DNA of 64,000 bases from Cyanobium usitatum str. Tous (GCF_963920485.1 NZ_OY986431.1:2232001-2296000); one strand, 5' to 3'; shown: positions 24,669 through 35,151, counted from the stretch's first letter. Made by a program: numbers and translations. Notes: generated by a model from the letters alone, not told the origin.

Positions 24669-25454
24669 TTAAGCAACAACGATTGCGCCGGCGGTCGCGC
24701 CTAGGGCCTCACGTAGACCGCGCACGACGGCCACCATGGCCAATGGGTCGTTCAGCTTGTTGATCGCCGAACCAACCCCCACCCCGGCGGCACCGGCGGC
24801 AATAGCCATCGGCACGGTGACGGCGGAGAGGCCAGAGGCACACAGCACTGGTGCAGCACTACTCGCCGCAATCAAGGCGCGGCTGATGCTGTGGGCAGCG
24901 GCCAGGGTTGGAGCCGCCTTCTCGATTAGGCCGAGGCTGCCGGCGCTGAAGGGCTTAGCGCTGGTGCCGCCCTCGGTTTGGATGATGTCGGCACCGGCGG
25001 CCACCAGATCCACGGCCAGCTGCTCCTGGTGATCGAGGGGCAGCCCATGGGGCACGGTGACGCTCAACACCACCTCAGGCAACAACTCGCGAGTGCGGCG
25101 GGTGAGCTCAAGCACTTCGGCGGCATCGAAGATGCGACCAAGGGGATAAAAGGCGTCGTAGTTGCCAATTTCCACCATTGCCGCCCCGGCAGCCACAGCA
25201 GCGGCAAACAGCTCGGGATCGACTGAGCTCACGCAGATCGGCAAGCCGCTCACTGCAGCGGCCAGCTGCACCAGCTCCGGATCGCAAGCCACATCGATCA
25301 AATCGGCACCGCCTTGGCCAGCGGCCCGACTGATCCGCTCCACACTGGCAGCATCAAAATTGGTGAGGCCAGCGATCACCTTGAGCAGGCGGCGATCAGC
25401 AAGCGCGGCTTGCAGGGCGGAGGGCAGCTGCTCAAGACGCGACTTCGCAACCAT
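24669..25454 (-). CDS. ycf23: Ycf23 family protein (DUF561)
   Basis: Conserved protein of cyanobacteria and red-lineage plastids with a TIM-barrel-like pattern; its reaction is not known to me. The 261 residues contain LLKVIAGLTNFDAASVERI, ADLIDVACDPELVQLA, LPICVSSVDPELF, MVEIGNYDAFYPLGRIF, SVTVPHGLPL and IIQTEGGTSAKPFS. The C-terminal part has VLCASGLSAVTVPMAIAAGA. The start ATG (MVAKSRLEQL) lies in a CCATGG that also supplies the tilS ATG on the other strand, so the two starts overlap head to head. Confidence 0.9.
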   Translation of the reverse strand: MVAKSRLEQLPSALQAALADRRLLKVIAGLTNFDAASVERISRAAGQGGADLIDVACDPELVQLAAAVSGLPICVSSVDPELFAAAVAAGAAMVEIGNYDAFYPLGRIFDAAEVLELTRRTRELLPEVVLSVTVPHGLPLDHQEQLAVDLVAAGADIIQTEGGTSAKPFSAGSLGLIEKAAPTLAAAHSISRALIAASSAAPVLCASGLSAVTVPMAIAAGAAGVGVGSAINKLNDPLAMVAVVRGLREALGATAGAIVVA

Positions 25455-26535
25455 GGAAACGCAAGATTTGAATAGTGAATTGATTCTCCCACCCGGGCCG
25501 CGCTGGAGCCCGGACCACCTGCGGCTGCATCGCCACCTGCGGCACCATCCCGAGCTGTTGCCAGCAGGAGCGCCTTTGCTGCTGGCCATCTCGGGTGGTC
25601 AAGATTCCATAGCCCTGCTGGCCCTGCTGCGCGACCTGCAGCGCCTGCACCACTGGCCCCTGCACCTGTGGCACGGAGACCACCGCTGGCGACCGGAGTC
25701 GGGCCAGGTGGCGGCGGAGCTGGCCGGCTGGTGCAGCGACCAGGGGCTGAAGCTGCAGGTTTCCTCCTGGCTGAGGCCGCCGGAGGCAACCAGCGAAGCT
25801 GACTCCCGCCACTGGCGCTACGCCCAGTTGGCTGAGCAGGCCAGATCTCTGGGGGTAGGCCATGTGGTGACCGCCCACACCGCCAGCGATCGAGCCGAGA
25901 CCCTGTTGCTGCACCTAGCCCGAGGTAGCCATCGCCGCGGCCTGGCCAGCCTGCGCAGCCTGCGCTCCCTCAGCAGCCCATCGAGCCCCACCACCGATAC
26001 ATGCGAGCCAATCGCGCTGGCGCGGCCGCTGCTGCCCTTCTCCCGGGCTGACACCGCCCGGATTTGCCAGCAACTGAAGCTGCCCGTGTGGCACGACCCG
26101 AGCAATACCGACCGCCGCTACAGCCGAAACCGAATCCGGGCCGAGGTGGTGCCCGTGCTCGAGGAGCTCCATCCCGGTGCTGCCCAAAGGATCAGCGCCC
26201 AAGCCGAGAGGCTGGTGGAGGAGGTGGAGAGCAGCAACGAATTGGTAAATCTGGCCCTTCAAACTCTAAAAACAGTCACCAGCCACGATGGGGCACCAGG
26301 CCTGCAGCGCCAGGAGTTGGGCGACCTAGCCCTAGCCAACCAGCGCCAACTGCTGCATCACTGGCTGGAGCAAGGCACAAGTCTTTCCCTGCCAGCCCGG
26401 CAACTCGAAGAACTATTGCGTCGGCTGCAACCGGGCCATCCCCCAGGCCAGGCAGACCTAGGCGCGGGTTGGCAGCTGCGCTGGGATCCCTGCACACTAT
26501 GGCTGCACCTTCCCGCCGCCCAGCTGCCGCAATGA
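25453..26535 (+). CDS. tilS: tRNA(Ile)-lysidine synthetase TilS
   Basis: Adds lysine to C34 of tRNA-Ile(CAU) so that it reads AUA. The PP-loop ATPase signature ISGGQDSIALLALL is near residue 45, followed by HLWHGDHRWRPESG, VVTAHTASDRAETLLLHLARG and PVWHDPSNTDRRYSRNRIRAEVV, quoted in part. The 360 residues place the family domain from about residue 20. I use the ATG giving METQDLNSEL, but it shares a CCATGG with the start of the divergent ycf23. A TTG 9 codons in (LPPGPRW side) would relieve the overlap. The stop overlaps the next gene as ATGA. Confidence 0.9.
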   Translation: METQDLNSELILPPGPRWSPDHLRLHRHLRHHPELLPAGAPLLLAISGGQDSIALLALLRDLQRLHHWPLHLWHGDHRWRPESGQVAAELAGWCSDQGLKLQVSSWLRPPEATSEADSRHWRYAQLAEQARSLGVGHVVTAHTASDRAETLLLHLARGSHRRGLASLRSLRSLSSPSSPTTDTCEPIALARPLLPFSRADTARICQQLKLPVWHDPSNTDRRYSRNRIRAEVVPVLEELHPGAAQRISAQAERLVEEVESSNELVNLALQTLKTVTSHDGAPGLQRQELGDLALANQRQLLHHWLEQGTSLSLPARQLEELLRRLQPGHPPGQADLGAGWQLRWDPCTLWLHLPAAQLPQ

Positions 26536-27221
26536 CAACCTCGCCGCACTCGCTGCAACAGCGCTATGAGGCCATTGAGCGGGTTTACAGCGAACGCCAA
26601 TGGGACGATGTGGCCCGTTTAAGCGAGGAGCTGCTGCTCGAGCTACCCAACGAGCCCGCCGACCCCCTGCGCCAACGACTACAGCTGTTACTTGGCCACA
26701 CCTACCTCTACGGCTACGAAGACAGAGCTACAGCAACCGGTTTTTACAGCAGAGTTCGAGCGGCCACGCAAGAACCCGTACTGCGCGATATCGCCGACCA
26801 GGGGCTGGAGCAATGCGCCAGCCAGGCAGCACCTCAAGCCACAACCCTGGAAGTTGGATCAGGCCAAGCATTCCCCTTCGGCAATGCGCCAGTAGCGGTC
26901 GGAACCGCAATTGCCAGTGCTGGCTCAGCCATGCCCTGGATGGAGCAACTTGGCGGCATCGAGGCGGCTGAGGTTCAGGTGCCCGTGGCGCAGGTGCCCG
27001 TGCCGGTGCCGGTGCCAAATCTGGTAGTCGAAGTGGTCGATGAACCAGAGCTAATCGAGGTGGCCCAGGCAGATGCTGCGACTGCTCAAGAGCTGGAGGT
27101 CGCCGTGAGCAAAGAGAGCCTGGCTGAGCCTGAAGAACGGTTTGCCGAGCCAGTCGGCGGACCCGGCCCCGAGGAGTTGGCCGAACTCTCCAAGGGGCTG
27201 CTGCGAGTGGTGATCCGCTGA
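26532..27221 (+). CDS. hypothetical protein
   Basis: Unrecognised protein of 229 residues. The first ~80 residues look helical and TPR-like (LQQRYEAIERVYSERQWDDV, then EELLLELPNEPADPLRQRLQ and HTYLYGYEDRATATGFYSRV). The rest is low complexity: Ala-rich, a PVAQVPVPVPVP stretch, and an acidic Glu/Ala tail. It is translationally coupled to tilS (ATGA). The ATG giving MTTSPHSLQQ is supported by that overlap; the frame remains open far upstream inside tilS. It ends 17 bp from the convergent rnj stop. Confidence 0.7.
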   Translation: MTTSPHSLQQRYEAIERVYSERQWDDVARLSEELLLELPNEPADPLRQRLQLLLGHTYLYGYEDRATATGFYSRVRAATQEPVLRDIADQGLEQCASQAAPQATTLEVGSGQAFPFGNAPVAVGTAIASAGSAMPWMEQLGGIEAAEVQVPVAQVPVPVPVPNLVVEVVDEPELIEVAQADAATAQELEVAVSKESLAEPEERFAEPVGGPGPEELAELSKGLLRVVIR

Positions 27222-27263
27222 GCTGGGGCTGGGGCCGCTCAGCCCGCGATGGCGGCTGAGCGG
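27217..27263. terminator. candidate bidirectional hairpin between hypothetical gene and rnj
   Basis: Three alternating copies of one heptamer: GCTGAGC, then GCTCAGC, then GCTGAGC. The second and third sit in perfect ten-base arms, CCGCTCAGCC at 27235-27244 and GGCTGAGCGG at 27254-27263. The hairpins are mutually exclusive and span the convergent stops. No U-tract follows, so factor-independent termination is uncertain. Confidence 0.4.
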
Positions 27264-29293
27264 CGGCGGCGGGTGCGCCCGGCGAGTTCTGGCTCGAGCT
27301 CTGCTGGAGCTGGGGCTGGGGCTGGAACCTCAGCAACAACAGCCGCTGGGACTACGGCAGGAGCAGAAATAGACGTGGCGACGGCAGGGTCGGCGGCTCC
27401 AACGGCAACCAGCTGACGCTGGGGTGCCGGCACGGAGCCATCACGGCCACGACCAACTCCATCACGAGCGCCTCCATCACGGGCAGAGCGACCCCGGGGA
27501 GCGGGACGAGTGTCGGGTTCGGCGTCGGCGCGGCCCTTGTAAGCCGGCGTACCGGCAGGGGCTGGCTGCACAAGGCAAATGATCAGCGGCTCCACCTGCA
27601 GCTCGCGGCGCAGGCGGCGCTGCAGACCCACCTCCACCTCTCGCTGCACACCCACCCAATCCACCTCAGGGGCCTTGCCACCGGTGTTGCGGCAGAGCTG
27701 ATTCCAACGATTTTCCAGTACCCAGCCGATTTCGCGCTCAGCCCACATCGAAAGCCTGCGGGCATCAGCAGTGGTGACCACTCCCCGGATGTTGGCCCGG
27801 GGTGGAGCCGCCATCACACCATCGGTGCTGATCACCGCAAGCAAGGTGATCACCCCATCTTCTGCGAGCTGTTGGCGCTCCTTCAGCACGCGGGCATCGA
27901 CGATGCCATTGCGGGAGGCGTCGAGCAATTCAATGCCTGCCTTCACCGGATCACCGGTGCGGATGGAGTCGGGGCTGAGCTCGACCACGTCACCGTTATC
28001 GATGATCAAGATGTTGTCGGCCGGAATGCCCATCGACTGGGCAGTTTTGCTGTGGGCAATGAGCATGCGGTGCTCGCCGTGCACCGGCACAAAATATTTG
28101 GGCTTGGTGAGGGCCAGCATCAGCTTCTGGTCTTCCTGGAAGCCGTGGCCAGAGACGTGAATGCCCTCGCCCTTGCCATAAACCACCTTGGCTCCCTGCA
28201 TCATCAGCCGGTCGATCGTGTTGACCACCGAGATGGTGTTGCCAGGGATCGGGCTGGCCGAGAAAATAATCGTGTCGGTGCTCTTCACCTGCACCTGGGG
28301 ATGCTCGCCACGGGAGATGCGGCTTAGGGCTGCCAGGGGCTCACCCTGACTACCGGTCATCAGCAACAGGGTTTCGCGGTCAGGCAGATCGCGGATCTGC
28401 TTAATCGGCACAAACAGATCATCGGGGGCGCGCATGTAACCCAACTCCCGCGCCTTGGCGATCACGTTGAGCATGGAGCGGCCCAGCAGACCCACCTTGC
28501 GACCGTTCTTGAGGGCCAGCTCCAGGATCATCGAGACCCGGTGAATCGAGCTGGCAAAGGTGGTGATAATCACCCGGCCTTCAGCCTGGGAGATGTGGCG
28601 ATCCAGGCAGGGGAACACCGAGCGCTCAGGCGGGCAGAAGCCCGGCACCTCAGCGTTGGTGGAGTCGCTGAACAGGCAAAGCACGCCCTTGTCGCCGTAA
28701 TGGGCTAGGCGTGCCATGTCAAAGGTCTCGCCATCCACCGGCGTGTGGTCAAACTTAAAGTCACCGGTGAAGATCACCGTGCCCACAGGGGTAGTGATGG
28801 CCAGCGAAAAGCTGTCTGCCATCGAGTGGGTGTTGCGGATGAACTCCACTGAAAAGTGTTGGCCCACCTTCACCACATCACGAGGCGCGACGGTCTGGAG
28901 GATGGTGCGATCCATCACACCGGCCTCCTCCATCTTGCCGGTGAGCATGGCCAGCGCCAGGCGCGGCCCATGTATCACGGGGATGGTGAAGTTCTTGAGG
29001 TGGTGGGCAATGCCACCGATGTGATCTTCGTGACCGTGGGTCACGATCATGCCGCGAATCCGCTTCTGGTTTTCCTTCAGATAGCTGGTATCCGGCATCA
29101 CCACGTTGACGCCATGCATGCCATCGCTGGGGAAGGCCAATCCGGCATCCACCAACATGATGTCGTCGCCGTACTCGAACACGCAGGTGTTCTTGCCGAT
29201 CTCGTGCAGGCCGCCCAGGGGAATCACCCGCAGGTGGGGAGGCTTGGTGGTGCTCTGACTGGTGCCCTGGGCTCTGCCGTTGGAACTGGTCAT
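27239..29293 (-). CDS. rnj: ribonuclease J
   Basis: Metallo-beta-lactamase/beta-CASP ribonuclease with endo- and 5'-exonuclease activity, a central RNA-decay enzyme in cyanobacteria together with RNase E. The 684 residues have THGHEDHIGG (metal His86, His88, Asp90, His91), GDFKFDHTP, SDSTNAEVPGF, VSGHGFQEDQKLML and VPVHGEHRML. The C-terminal ~100 residues are a low-complexity Arg/Gly then Ala/Pro tail (GGARDGVGRGRDG, APAPAPAELEPELAGR) ending in a basic cluster, possibly RNA-binding. The asd-dapA-rnj order is conserved in cyanobacteria; rnj is the last gene. Confidence 0.96.
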   Translation of the reverse strand: MTSSNGRAQGTSQSTTKPPHLRVIPLGGLHEIGKNTCVFEYGDDIMLVDAGLAFPSDGMHGVNVVMPDTSYLKENQKRIRGMIVTHGHEDHIGGIAHHLKNFTIPVIHGPRLALAMLTGKMEEAGVMDRTILQTVAPRDVVKVGQHFSVEFIRNTHSMADSFSLAITTPVGTVIFTGDFKFDHTPVDGETFDMARLAHYGDKGVLCLFSDSTNAEVPGFCPPERSVFPCLDRHISQAEGRVIITTFASSIHRVSMILELALKNGRKVGLLGRSMLNVIAKARELGYMRAPDDLFVPIKQIRDLPDRETLLLMTGSQGEPLAALSRISRGEHPQVQVKSTDTIIFSASPIPGNTISVVNTIDRLMMQGAKVVYGKGEGIHVSGHGFQEDQKLMLALTKPKYFVPVHGEHRMLIAHSKTAQSMGIPADNILIIDNGDVVELSPDSIRTGDPVKAGIELLDASRNGIVDARVLKERQQLAEDGVITLLAVISTDGVMAAPPRANIRGVVTTADARRLSMWAEREIGWVLENRWNQLCRNTGGKAPEVDWVGVQREVEVGLQRRLRRELQVEPLIICLVQPAPAGTPAYKGRADAEPDTRPAPRGRSARDGGARDGVGRGRDGSVPAPQRQLVAVGAADPAVATSISAPAVVPAAVVAEVPAPAPAPAELEPELAGRTRRRRSAAIAG

Positions 29294-29352
29294 GGAGAAG
29301 GAGTTTTAGGAAAAAGGAACAAACTGAATTGATCTGGTCTCAAGCCTTGGCG

Positions 29353-30258
29353 TCAGGTAGGACGCAGGGCGGCCAGGGTTTCGGAGAGGCGTTGTCGCAC
29401 GTCGGTGGTGGCGGAAAGCAGGGGAAGACGGGGTGCACCCACGGGCCAGCCGCTGAGCTCCAAGGCGGCTTTGACGGGGATCGGATTGGTGCTGCAGAAA
29501 AGGGACTTGCACAGCGGCAGCAGCTGGTCGTGCAGAGCCAGGGCCTGAACCAAATCCCCGGCGTAGAAGGCGCGCACCATGGCGCTGATCTCAGGGCCGG
29601 CCAGGTGGCTGGCCACACTCACCACGCCCACAGCACCAACGGCAAGCATCGGCAGGGTGAGGACGTCGTCACCGCTGTAAATCGCCAGACGGTTGCCGCA
29701 CAGGGCCCGCAGGGCGCTCACCTCTTCGGTGCTACCGCTGGCAGCCTTGAAACTCACCACGTTGGCGCAGTCGAGCAGCCGGGCCACGGTGGCTGGCTCC
29801 AGGCTGGTGCCGGTGCGGCCCGGGATGTTGTAGAGCATCAAGGGCAGCTGGGGTGCCGCCGCTGCCACAGCGCGGAAATGGGCCTCAAGGCCGTCCTGGG
29901 GGGGCTTGTTGTAGTAGGGCACAACAACTAGGGCGCCATCGGCACCGAGGGCCGCCGCCTGCCGCGTGGCCTCCACCGCTTCGGCGGTGCAATTGCTGCC
30001 GCTGCCCGCCAGCACGCTGGCCCGATGCCCAACCGCTTGCTTCACCGCAACTAAAAGAGCGTGCTGTTCGTCCCAGCTGAGCGTCGGTGATTCGCCAGTG
30101 GTGCCGCACACCACGATTCCATCGGAGCCCTGGTTGATCAGGTGCTCCGCCAGCTGGGCCGCAAGGCCCAGATCCACCGAACCATCGGCGGCAAAGGGGG
30201 TCACCATCGCCGTCAGCACGCGGCCAAATGGGGGAGTGGCTGGCTGGATAGGGCTCAA
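29353..30258 (-). CDS. dapA: 4-hydroxy-tetrahydrodipicolinate synthase
   Basis: Condenses aspartate semialdehyde with pyruvate, first committed step of lysine and diaminopimelate synthesis. The 301-residue TIM barrel has [50 protein letters not shown], the Schiff-base lysine in VSFKAASGS, and [10 protein letters not shown]. The start is a TTG with a strong GGAGG 7 nt upstream; its first bases overlap the asd stop (TTGA). Directly follows asd, whose product it uses. Confidence 0.96.
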   Translation of the reverse strand: MSPIQPATPPFGRVLTAMVTPFAADGSVDLGLAAQLAEHLINQGSDGIVVCGTTGESPTLSWDEQHALLVAVKQAVGHRASVLAGSGSNCTAEAVEATRQAAALGADGALVVVPYYNKPPQDGLEAHFRAVAAAAPQLPLMLYNIPGRTGTSLEPATVARLLDCANVVSFKAASGSTEEVSALRALCGNRLAIYSGDDVLTLPMLAVGAVGVVSVASHLAGPEISAMVRAFYAGDLVQALALHDQLLPLCKSLFCSTNPIPVKAALELSGWPVGAPRLPLLSATTDVRQRLSETLAALRPT

Positions 30259-31349
30259 GCAGCACCTCCGGGCAAAACCGCTCCAGTTCCAGCCGCCGGA
30301 CCCTGGATCAACAGCTCGGCAATCTGGATCGCATTGAGAGCCGCACCCTTGCGGATCTGATCACCGCAGAGCCACAGCTCCAAAGAATTGGCGTCACTGA
30401 GGTCCTGGCGGATACGTCCCACCGCCACCGGATCGCGGCCCGTCACATCGGTGGGCATCGGAAAACGGTTGGCCTCAAAGTTTTCCAGCAGCTCCACGCC
30501 GGGGGCCTCAGCCAGCAGGGCTCTGGCCTCCTGCACCGGGAAGGGCTCATGAAATTCAATATTTACGGCCTCTGAATGGGCCCGCAGCACCGGCACCCGC
30601 ACGCAGGTAGCCGAAAGTCGCAGCTCCGGCGTGCCCATGATCTTGCGGGTTTCGTTGAGCATCTTCAGCTCCTCCTCGCAATAACCGTTGTCCTGCAGCG
30701 GCGAGTTGTGCAGAAAAAGGTTGAAGGCCAGGGAGTGGGGCAGCACCTCACTCACGGGCTCACCACCATCGAGAACGGTGCGGCTGAGCTGGCGCAGCTC
30801 CTCCATCGCCCGGGCACCGGCGCCGCTGGCGCTCTGATAAGTGCTCACCAGCACACGCCGAATTGCCCGCCGCGCCGCCAAGGGGGCCAAAACCAGGGTG
30901 AGCAGGATTGTTGTGCAGTTGGGGTTGGCAATGATGCCCCGATGGGCAAAAGCAGCCTCGGGGTTCACTTCTGGAACCACCAACGGCACCTCCGGATCCA
31001 TTCGGAAGGCGCTGGAGTTGTCGATAACCACCGCACCAGCCCGGGCCGCCACCGGAGCCCACTGGCGCGACACCGAGCCGCCGGCTGAGGCCAGCACCAC
31101 GTCCACCCCTTCAAAAGCTGAGGCCTCCACGGGCCGGATCGCCAGCGATGTGCCCTGCCAGGCAATGCTTTGGCCGGCGGAGCGGGGTGACGCCAGGGGG
31201 ATCAGCTCGGCCAGAGGAAAGTTGCGCTCAGCGAGCAACTCGAGCAATTCCTGGCCAACTGCGCCCGTCGCACCGAGCACCGCAACCCGCAAGGGGCGGC
31301 TGGGCAGGCAGGCAGATGGCGGGGCAGGGACGGTCTGGGCGGCGGTCAA
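30255..31349 (-). CDS. asd: aspartate-semialdehyde dehydrogenase
   Basis: Reduces aspartyl phosphate to aspartate semialdehyde. The 364 residues show the NADP-binding [40 protein letters not shown], the catalytic-Cys block [13 protein letters not shown] and [18 protein letters not shown]. The annotated start is a TTG without a clear ribosome site, and the first ~18 residues are not conserved-looking; a start closer to PLRVAVLG is possible. It is followed by dapA with a four-base overlap; divergent from tig across 213 bp. Confidence 0.94.
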   Translation of the reverse strand: MTAAQTVPAPPSACLPSRPLRVAVLGATGAVGQELLELLAERNFPLAELIPLASPRSAGQSIAWQGTSLAIRPVEASAFEGVDVVLASAGGSVSRQWAPVAARAGAVVIDNSSAFRMDPEVPLVVPEVNPEAAFAHRGIIANPNCTTILLTLVLAPLAARRAIRRVLVSTYQSASGAGARAMEELRQLSRTVLDGGEPVSEVLPHSLAFNLFLHNSPLQDNGYCEEELKMLNETRKIMGTPELRLSATCVRVPVLRAHSEAVNIEFHEPFPVQEARALLAEAPGVELLENFEANRFPMPTDVTGRDPVAVGRIRQDLSDANSLELWLCGDQIRKGAALNAIQIAELLIQGPAAGTGAVLPGGAA

Positions 31350-31562
31350 GGGAGCGGGAAAGGAATCAAAAATTGGTGGCGGAGCTGGGGGTCAAACATC
31401 AACCCAGCTAGGGGCGGAAAGCTGCAACAAAGAGGCCGGCGGTCGTCGAAGCCGTTCTTTGCTGATTTGGGACCTATCGCCTTCGTCGTGCGCCGATACG
31501 ACAATACGCGCTGAGAGCTCGGAACGGCCGCTTTCTAGGATCAGGGTCTGCAACTGTTTTCC
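31350..31562. promoter_or_regulatory. divergent asd / tig intergenic region
   Basis: 213 bp that must carry promoters for asd-dapA-rnj and for tig. TAGGAT at 31536-31541, 22 bp before the tig ATG, is a candidate -10. I see no riboswitch, tRNA or repeat. Confidence 0.4.
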
Positions 31563-32987
31563 ATGAGCTCTGCCGCCGCCCCAGCCGCCAGCCCGCTGTC
31601 GATAAAGGCCAGTCCCCGTCCGGGCAGCCGCGTGGCCCTCGAGGTGGCCATCCCCGGCGGCCGCAGCCAGGCCAGCTATGACGCCGCCGTGGACAAGCTG
31701 AGTCGCAGCATCAAGCTTCCCGGCTTTCGCAAGGGCAAGGTGCCACGGCCCGTGCTGCTCCAGCAGATCGGCCCCCAACGCATCCGGGCCACCGCCCTAG
31801 AGGATCTGGTGGAGGCCGCTTTCCGGGATGCTGTTAGCCAAGAAATGGTGGCAGCCATCGGCCGGCCCGAGCTAACCGAAGGCTTCGAGGTAGTGCTGGA
31901 ACGCTTCGAGCCCGGCAGCTCCCTCACCATCACCCTGGAGCTCGACGTCGAGCCCACACCAAAACTCAAGTCCACCAAAGGGCTAAAGGCTGAAGCCGAG
32001 GCAATCAGCTTCGATCCGGCCCGCATCGATGAACTGATCGAGCAATCGCGCAAGCAGCTGGCCACCCTGGTGCCCGTAGAGGGCCGCCCTGCGGCCAGCG
32101 GCGATGTAGCGGTGCTCAGCTTCAGCGGCATTTACGTGGATAGCGGCGAGGCCATCAGTGGTGGCAGCAGCGATGCCATGGAAGTCGAGCTGGAGGAGGG
32201 CCGGATGATCCCCGGCTTCGTCGAGGGTGTAATCGGCATGGCTATCGGCGCTAGCAAGACCATCGACTGCCAGTTCCCCGATACCTACCCCCAAGAAGAT
32301 GCCGCCGGCCGCCAGTCGCGCTTCGAGATCAGCCTGAAAGACCTCAAGTGCCGGGAGCTGCCCGCCCTTGACGACGCCTTTGCCCAGCAAGCCAGCGACA
32401 AAGCCACCCTGGCGGAGCTGCGCGCCGATCTGGAAACCCGCCTCAAGGACGACGCCGAGCGCCGGGCCAAGGCCAGCCGCCACGACGCCCTGCTCGCCGC
32501 CCTGGTGCAAGAGCTTGAAGTGGAGCTGCCCGAAACCCTGGTTCAACAGGAAATCCGCAACCTGGTGGAGCAGACAGCAGGACAGATCGCCCAGCAGGGC
32601 ATGGACGTCAAAAAGCTGTTCACCCCCGACCTGGTGCGCTCATTGATGGACACCTCCCGGCCCGAGGCTGAGGAGCGCCTGCGCCGCAGCCTGGCCCTCA
32701 AGGCCCTCGCCGCCGCCGAGGCGATCGAGGTAGAAGCCAAGGAGCTCGAAACCAAGATCAAGGAGATCAGCCGCGGCCTGAGCCAGCAGGGCAACATCGA
32801 TCCTGAAAGATTGCGTCTGGCCGTTGCTGACGACCTGCTGCGCGACAAGCTGCTGGAGTGGCTTGAGGCCAACAGCACCATCACCGAAAAGGCTGCCACC
32901 CCAGCCGACGCCGACCCTGACGCTGCAGGCGAGGAGCAGGCAAAGGCCAAAGCGAAAGCCAAGGCCAAACCGGCCAAGACCCAATAG
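31563..32987 (+). CDS. tig: trigger factor
   Basis: Ribosome-associated chaperone and peptidyl-prolyl isomerase. The 474-residue protein has the ribosome-binding signature [14 protein letters not shown] near residue 55, the FKBP-like domain ([44 protein letters not shown]) and a long helical C-domain. It ends with a Lys/Ala tail ([15 protein letters not shown]). The gene order tig-clpP-clpX is widely conserved. A 20-bp perfect palindrome lies just after the stop. Confidence 0.96.
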   Translation: MSSAAAPAASPLSIKASPRPGSRVALEVAIPGGRSQASYDAAVDKLSRSIKLPGFRKGKVPRPVLLQQIGPQRIRATALEDLVEAAFRDAVSQEMVAAIGRPELTEGFEVVLERFEPGSSLTITLELDVEPTPKLKSTKGLKAEAEAISFDPARIDELIEQSRKQLATLVPVEGRPAASGDVAVLSFSGIYVDSGEAISGGSSDAMEVELEEGRMIPGFVEGVIGMAIGASKTIDCQFPDTYPQEDAAGRQSRFEISLKDLKCRELPALDDAFAQQASDKATLAELRADLETRLKDDAERRAKASRHDALLAALVQELEVELPETLVQQEIRNLVEQTAGQIAQQGMDVKKLFTPDLVRSLMDTSRPEAEERLRRSLALKALAAAEAIEVEAKELETKIKEISRGLSQQGNIDPERLRLAVADDLLRDKLLEWLEANSTITEKAATPADADPDAAGEEQAKAKAKAKAKPAKTQ

Positions 32988-32995
32988 CCATGGCC

Positions 32996-33015
32996 AGGAC
33001 CAATAGATTGGTCCT
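32996..33015. promoter_or_regulatory. 20-bp perfect inverted repeat between tig and clpP
   Basis: AGGACCAAT and ATTGGTCCT separated by AG. As RNA it makes a hairpin with a tight loop; as DNA it is a symmetric site. No U-tract follows. It lies 19 bp before the clpP GTG, so it could affect clpP initiation, act as an operator, or mark a processing site. Confidence 0.6.
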
Positions 33016-33033
33016 CCGAGAGCTTTACCGCGC

Positions 33034-33693
33034 GTGATCGACGCCACCCTTCGCCATCCCGTCCACAGCAGCTGGAGCCCCAGTGGCTCCCCCGGGGTGC
33101 TGCCCACGGTGGTGGAGCAGTCGGGCAAGGGCGACCGCGCCTTCGATATCTATTCGCGCCTGCTGCGCGAGCGGATCATCTTCCTGGGCACCGGCATCGA
33201 CGATCAGGTGGCCGATTCCCTAGTCGCCCAGCTGCTGTTCCTCGAAGCCGAGGATCCGGAGAAGGACATCCAGATTTACGTGAACTCCCCAGGCGGCTCG
33301 GTGACCGCCGGTTTGGCGATCTACGACACGATGCAGCAGGTGTCCCCAGACGTGGTAACCATCTGCTACGGCCTGGCCGCCTCCATGGGTGCCTTCCTGC
33401 TCTCGGGTGGCACCAAGGGCAAGCGGCTGGCCCTGCCCAATGCCCGGATCATGATTCACCAACCCCTCGGCGGCGCCCAGGGCCAGGCGGTGGACATTGA
33501 AATCCAGGCCAAGGAGATTCTTTTTCTCAAGGACACTCTCAACGGTCTGATGGCTGAACACACCGGGCAGCCCCTCGAAAAAATCACCGAAGACACTGAC
33601 CGCGACTACTTCCTTTCCCCCGCAGAGGCGGTTGAATACGGCCTGATCGATCGGGTCGTGACCGAATCCCCTGCGGCCACCGCTGCTGAGTGA
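33034..33693 (+). CDS. clpP: ATP-dependent Clp protease proteolytic subunit
   Basis: Serine protease subunit that forms the Clp barrel and works with ClpX or ClpC. The catalytic triad is visible: Ser117 in [12 protein letters not shown], His142 in [12 protein letters not shown] and Asp191 in [20 protein letters not shown]. Length is 219 residues, with an N-terminal extension before [16 protein letters not shown]. The start is a GTG. Cyanobacteria carry several clpP genes; this one sits with clpX and so resembles ClpP2. Confidence 0.95.
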   Translation: MIDATLRHPVHSSWSPSGSPGVLPTVVEQSGKGDRAFDIYSRLLRERIIFLGTGIDDQVADSLVAQLLFLEAEDPEKDIQIYVNSPGGSVTAGLAIYDTMQQVSPDVVTICYGLAASMGAFLLSGGTKGKRLALPNARIMIHQPLGGAQGQAVDIEIQAKEILFLKDTLNGLMAEHTGQPLEKITEDTDRDYFLSPAEAVEYGLIDRVVTESPAATAAE

Positions 33694-33771
33694 TTCCTTC
33701 CGGTTTGATCCTTAAGGTCAGCTGACGATCCGTTATTTCCTGTCGATCCTGGAATCAGGACTCCCCTGCCC

Positions 33772-35151
33772 ATGGCCAAGTTCGACGCCCACCTGAAGTG
33801 CTCGTTCTGCGGCAAGTCGCAGGAACAGGTACGCAAGCTGATCGCCGGCCCGGGTGTCTACATCTGTGATGAATGTATCGATCTCTGCAACGAGATCCTG
33901 GATGAGGAGCTGGTAGACGGCCATAGCGGCACCACCAGCGGAGGGGGGAGCAGCCGCCATGCCGCCGACTCCAGCCGCGGTAAGGCCCCCAGCAAAAAAA
34001 CAACCAAACCAGCTCCAACTCTGGCGGAGGTGCCCAAACCTCAAGAGATCAAGGCCTTTCTCGACCGCCAGGTGGTGGGCCAAAACGAAGCCAAAAAAAA
34101 TCTTTCCGTAGCTGTTTACAACCACTACAAACGCCTCGCCTGGCAAGGCGATGGCAGGGGCGAAACCGACCAGACAGCCACCAAGCTGCACAAGAGCAAC
34201 ATCCTGCTGATCGGCCCCACCGGCTGCGGCAAAACGCTCCTGGCCCAGACCCTGGCCGAAATGCTCGATGTGCCCTTTGCGGTGGCCGACGCCACCACCC
34301 TCACTGAGGCGGGCTACGTCGGTGAAGACGTGGAAAACATCCTGCTGCGGCTGCTGCAGAAAGCGGATCAGGATGTGGAGCAGGCCCAGCGGGGCATCAT
34401 TTACATCGACGAAATCGACAAGATCGCCCGCAAGAGCGAAAACCCCTCTATTACCCGGGACGTCTCCGGAGAAGGGGTTCAGCAGGCATTGCTGAAGATG
34501 CTCGAAGGCACCGTGGCCAACGTGCCGCCCCAGGGAGGCCGGAAGCATCCCTACCAGGAATGCATTCAGATCGACACCAGTCAGATCCTGTTTATCTGCG
34601 GTGGTGCCTTCGTCGGCCTCGAAGATGTGGTGCAGAAGCGGCTCGGCCGCAACTCCATCGGTTTCCTCAGTGCCGATGGCAGCAGCCGGCCCCGCAGCGG
34701 CAAGGATCGCCATGGGGCCGAGGTGCTGCGCCATTTAGAGCCCCAAGACCTAGTGCGCTACGGCCTGATCCCTGAATTCATTGGTCGGCTGCCGGTTAGT
34801 GCGGTGCTTGAGCCCCTCGATACGCCGGCCCTGCAAGCCATTCTCACCGAGCCCCGGGATGCCCTGATCAAGCAGTTCCAAACCCTGCTGAGCATGGACA
34901 ACGTGCAGCTCGATTTCGAAGCCGGCGCTGTTGAAGCGATTGCTATCGAAGCCCATCGCCGCAAGACCGGCGCCCGGGCCCTGCGCGGCATCGTCGAAGA
35001 GCTAATGCTCGACCTGATGTACGACCTGCCCTCCCGCAATGACGTCAAGAGCTTCACCGTGACCCGGGAGCTGGTGGAGCAGCGCAGTAAGGGCAAGGTG
35101 GTGCCCCTCGGCAGCGCCAGCCTGGATTCGCCACAGCAGGCCAGCGCCTGA
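33772..35151 (+). CDS. clpX: ATP-dependent Clp protease ATP-binding subunit ClpX
   Basis: AAA+ unfoldase that feeds ClpP. The N-terminal zinc finger uses Cys10, Cys13, Cys32 and Cys35 (CSFC, then CDEC). The AAA+ module has [47 protein letters not shown] (Walker B), the IGF-like loop replaced by the SIGFLSADG context, and RTGAR-like [17 protein letters not shown]. Between finger and AAA+ there is a ~40-residue Gly/Ser linker. The 459 residues are slightly longer than average. 78 bp after clpP, same strand. Confidence 0.97.
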   Translation: MAKFDAHLKCSFCGKSQEQVRKLIAGPGVYICDECIDLCNEILDEELVDGHSGTTSGGGSSRHAADSSRGKAPSKKTTKPAPTLAEVPKPQEIKAFLDRQVVGQNEAKKNLSVAVYNHYKRLAWQGDGRGETDQTATKLHKSNILLIGPTGCGKTLLAQTLAEMLDVPFAVADATTLTEAGYVGEDVENILLRLLQKADQDVEQAQRGIIYIDEIDKIARKSENPSITRDVSGEGVQQALLKMLEGTVANVPPQGGRKHPYQECIQIDTSQILFICGGAFVGLEDVVQKRLGRNSIGFLSADGSSRPRSGKDRHGAEVLRHLEPQDLVRYGLIPEFIGRLPVSAVLEPLDTPALQAILTEPRDALIKQFQTLLSMDNVQLDFEAGAVEAIAIEAHRRKTGARALRGIVEELMLDLMYDLPSRNDVKSFTVTRELVEQRSKGKVVPLGSASLDSPQQASA

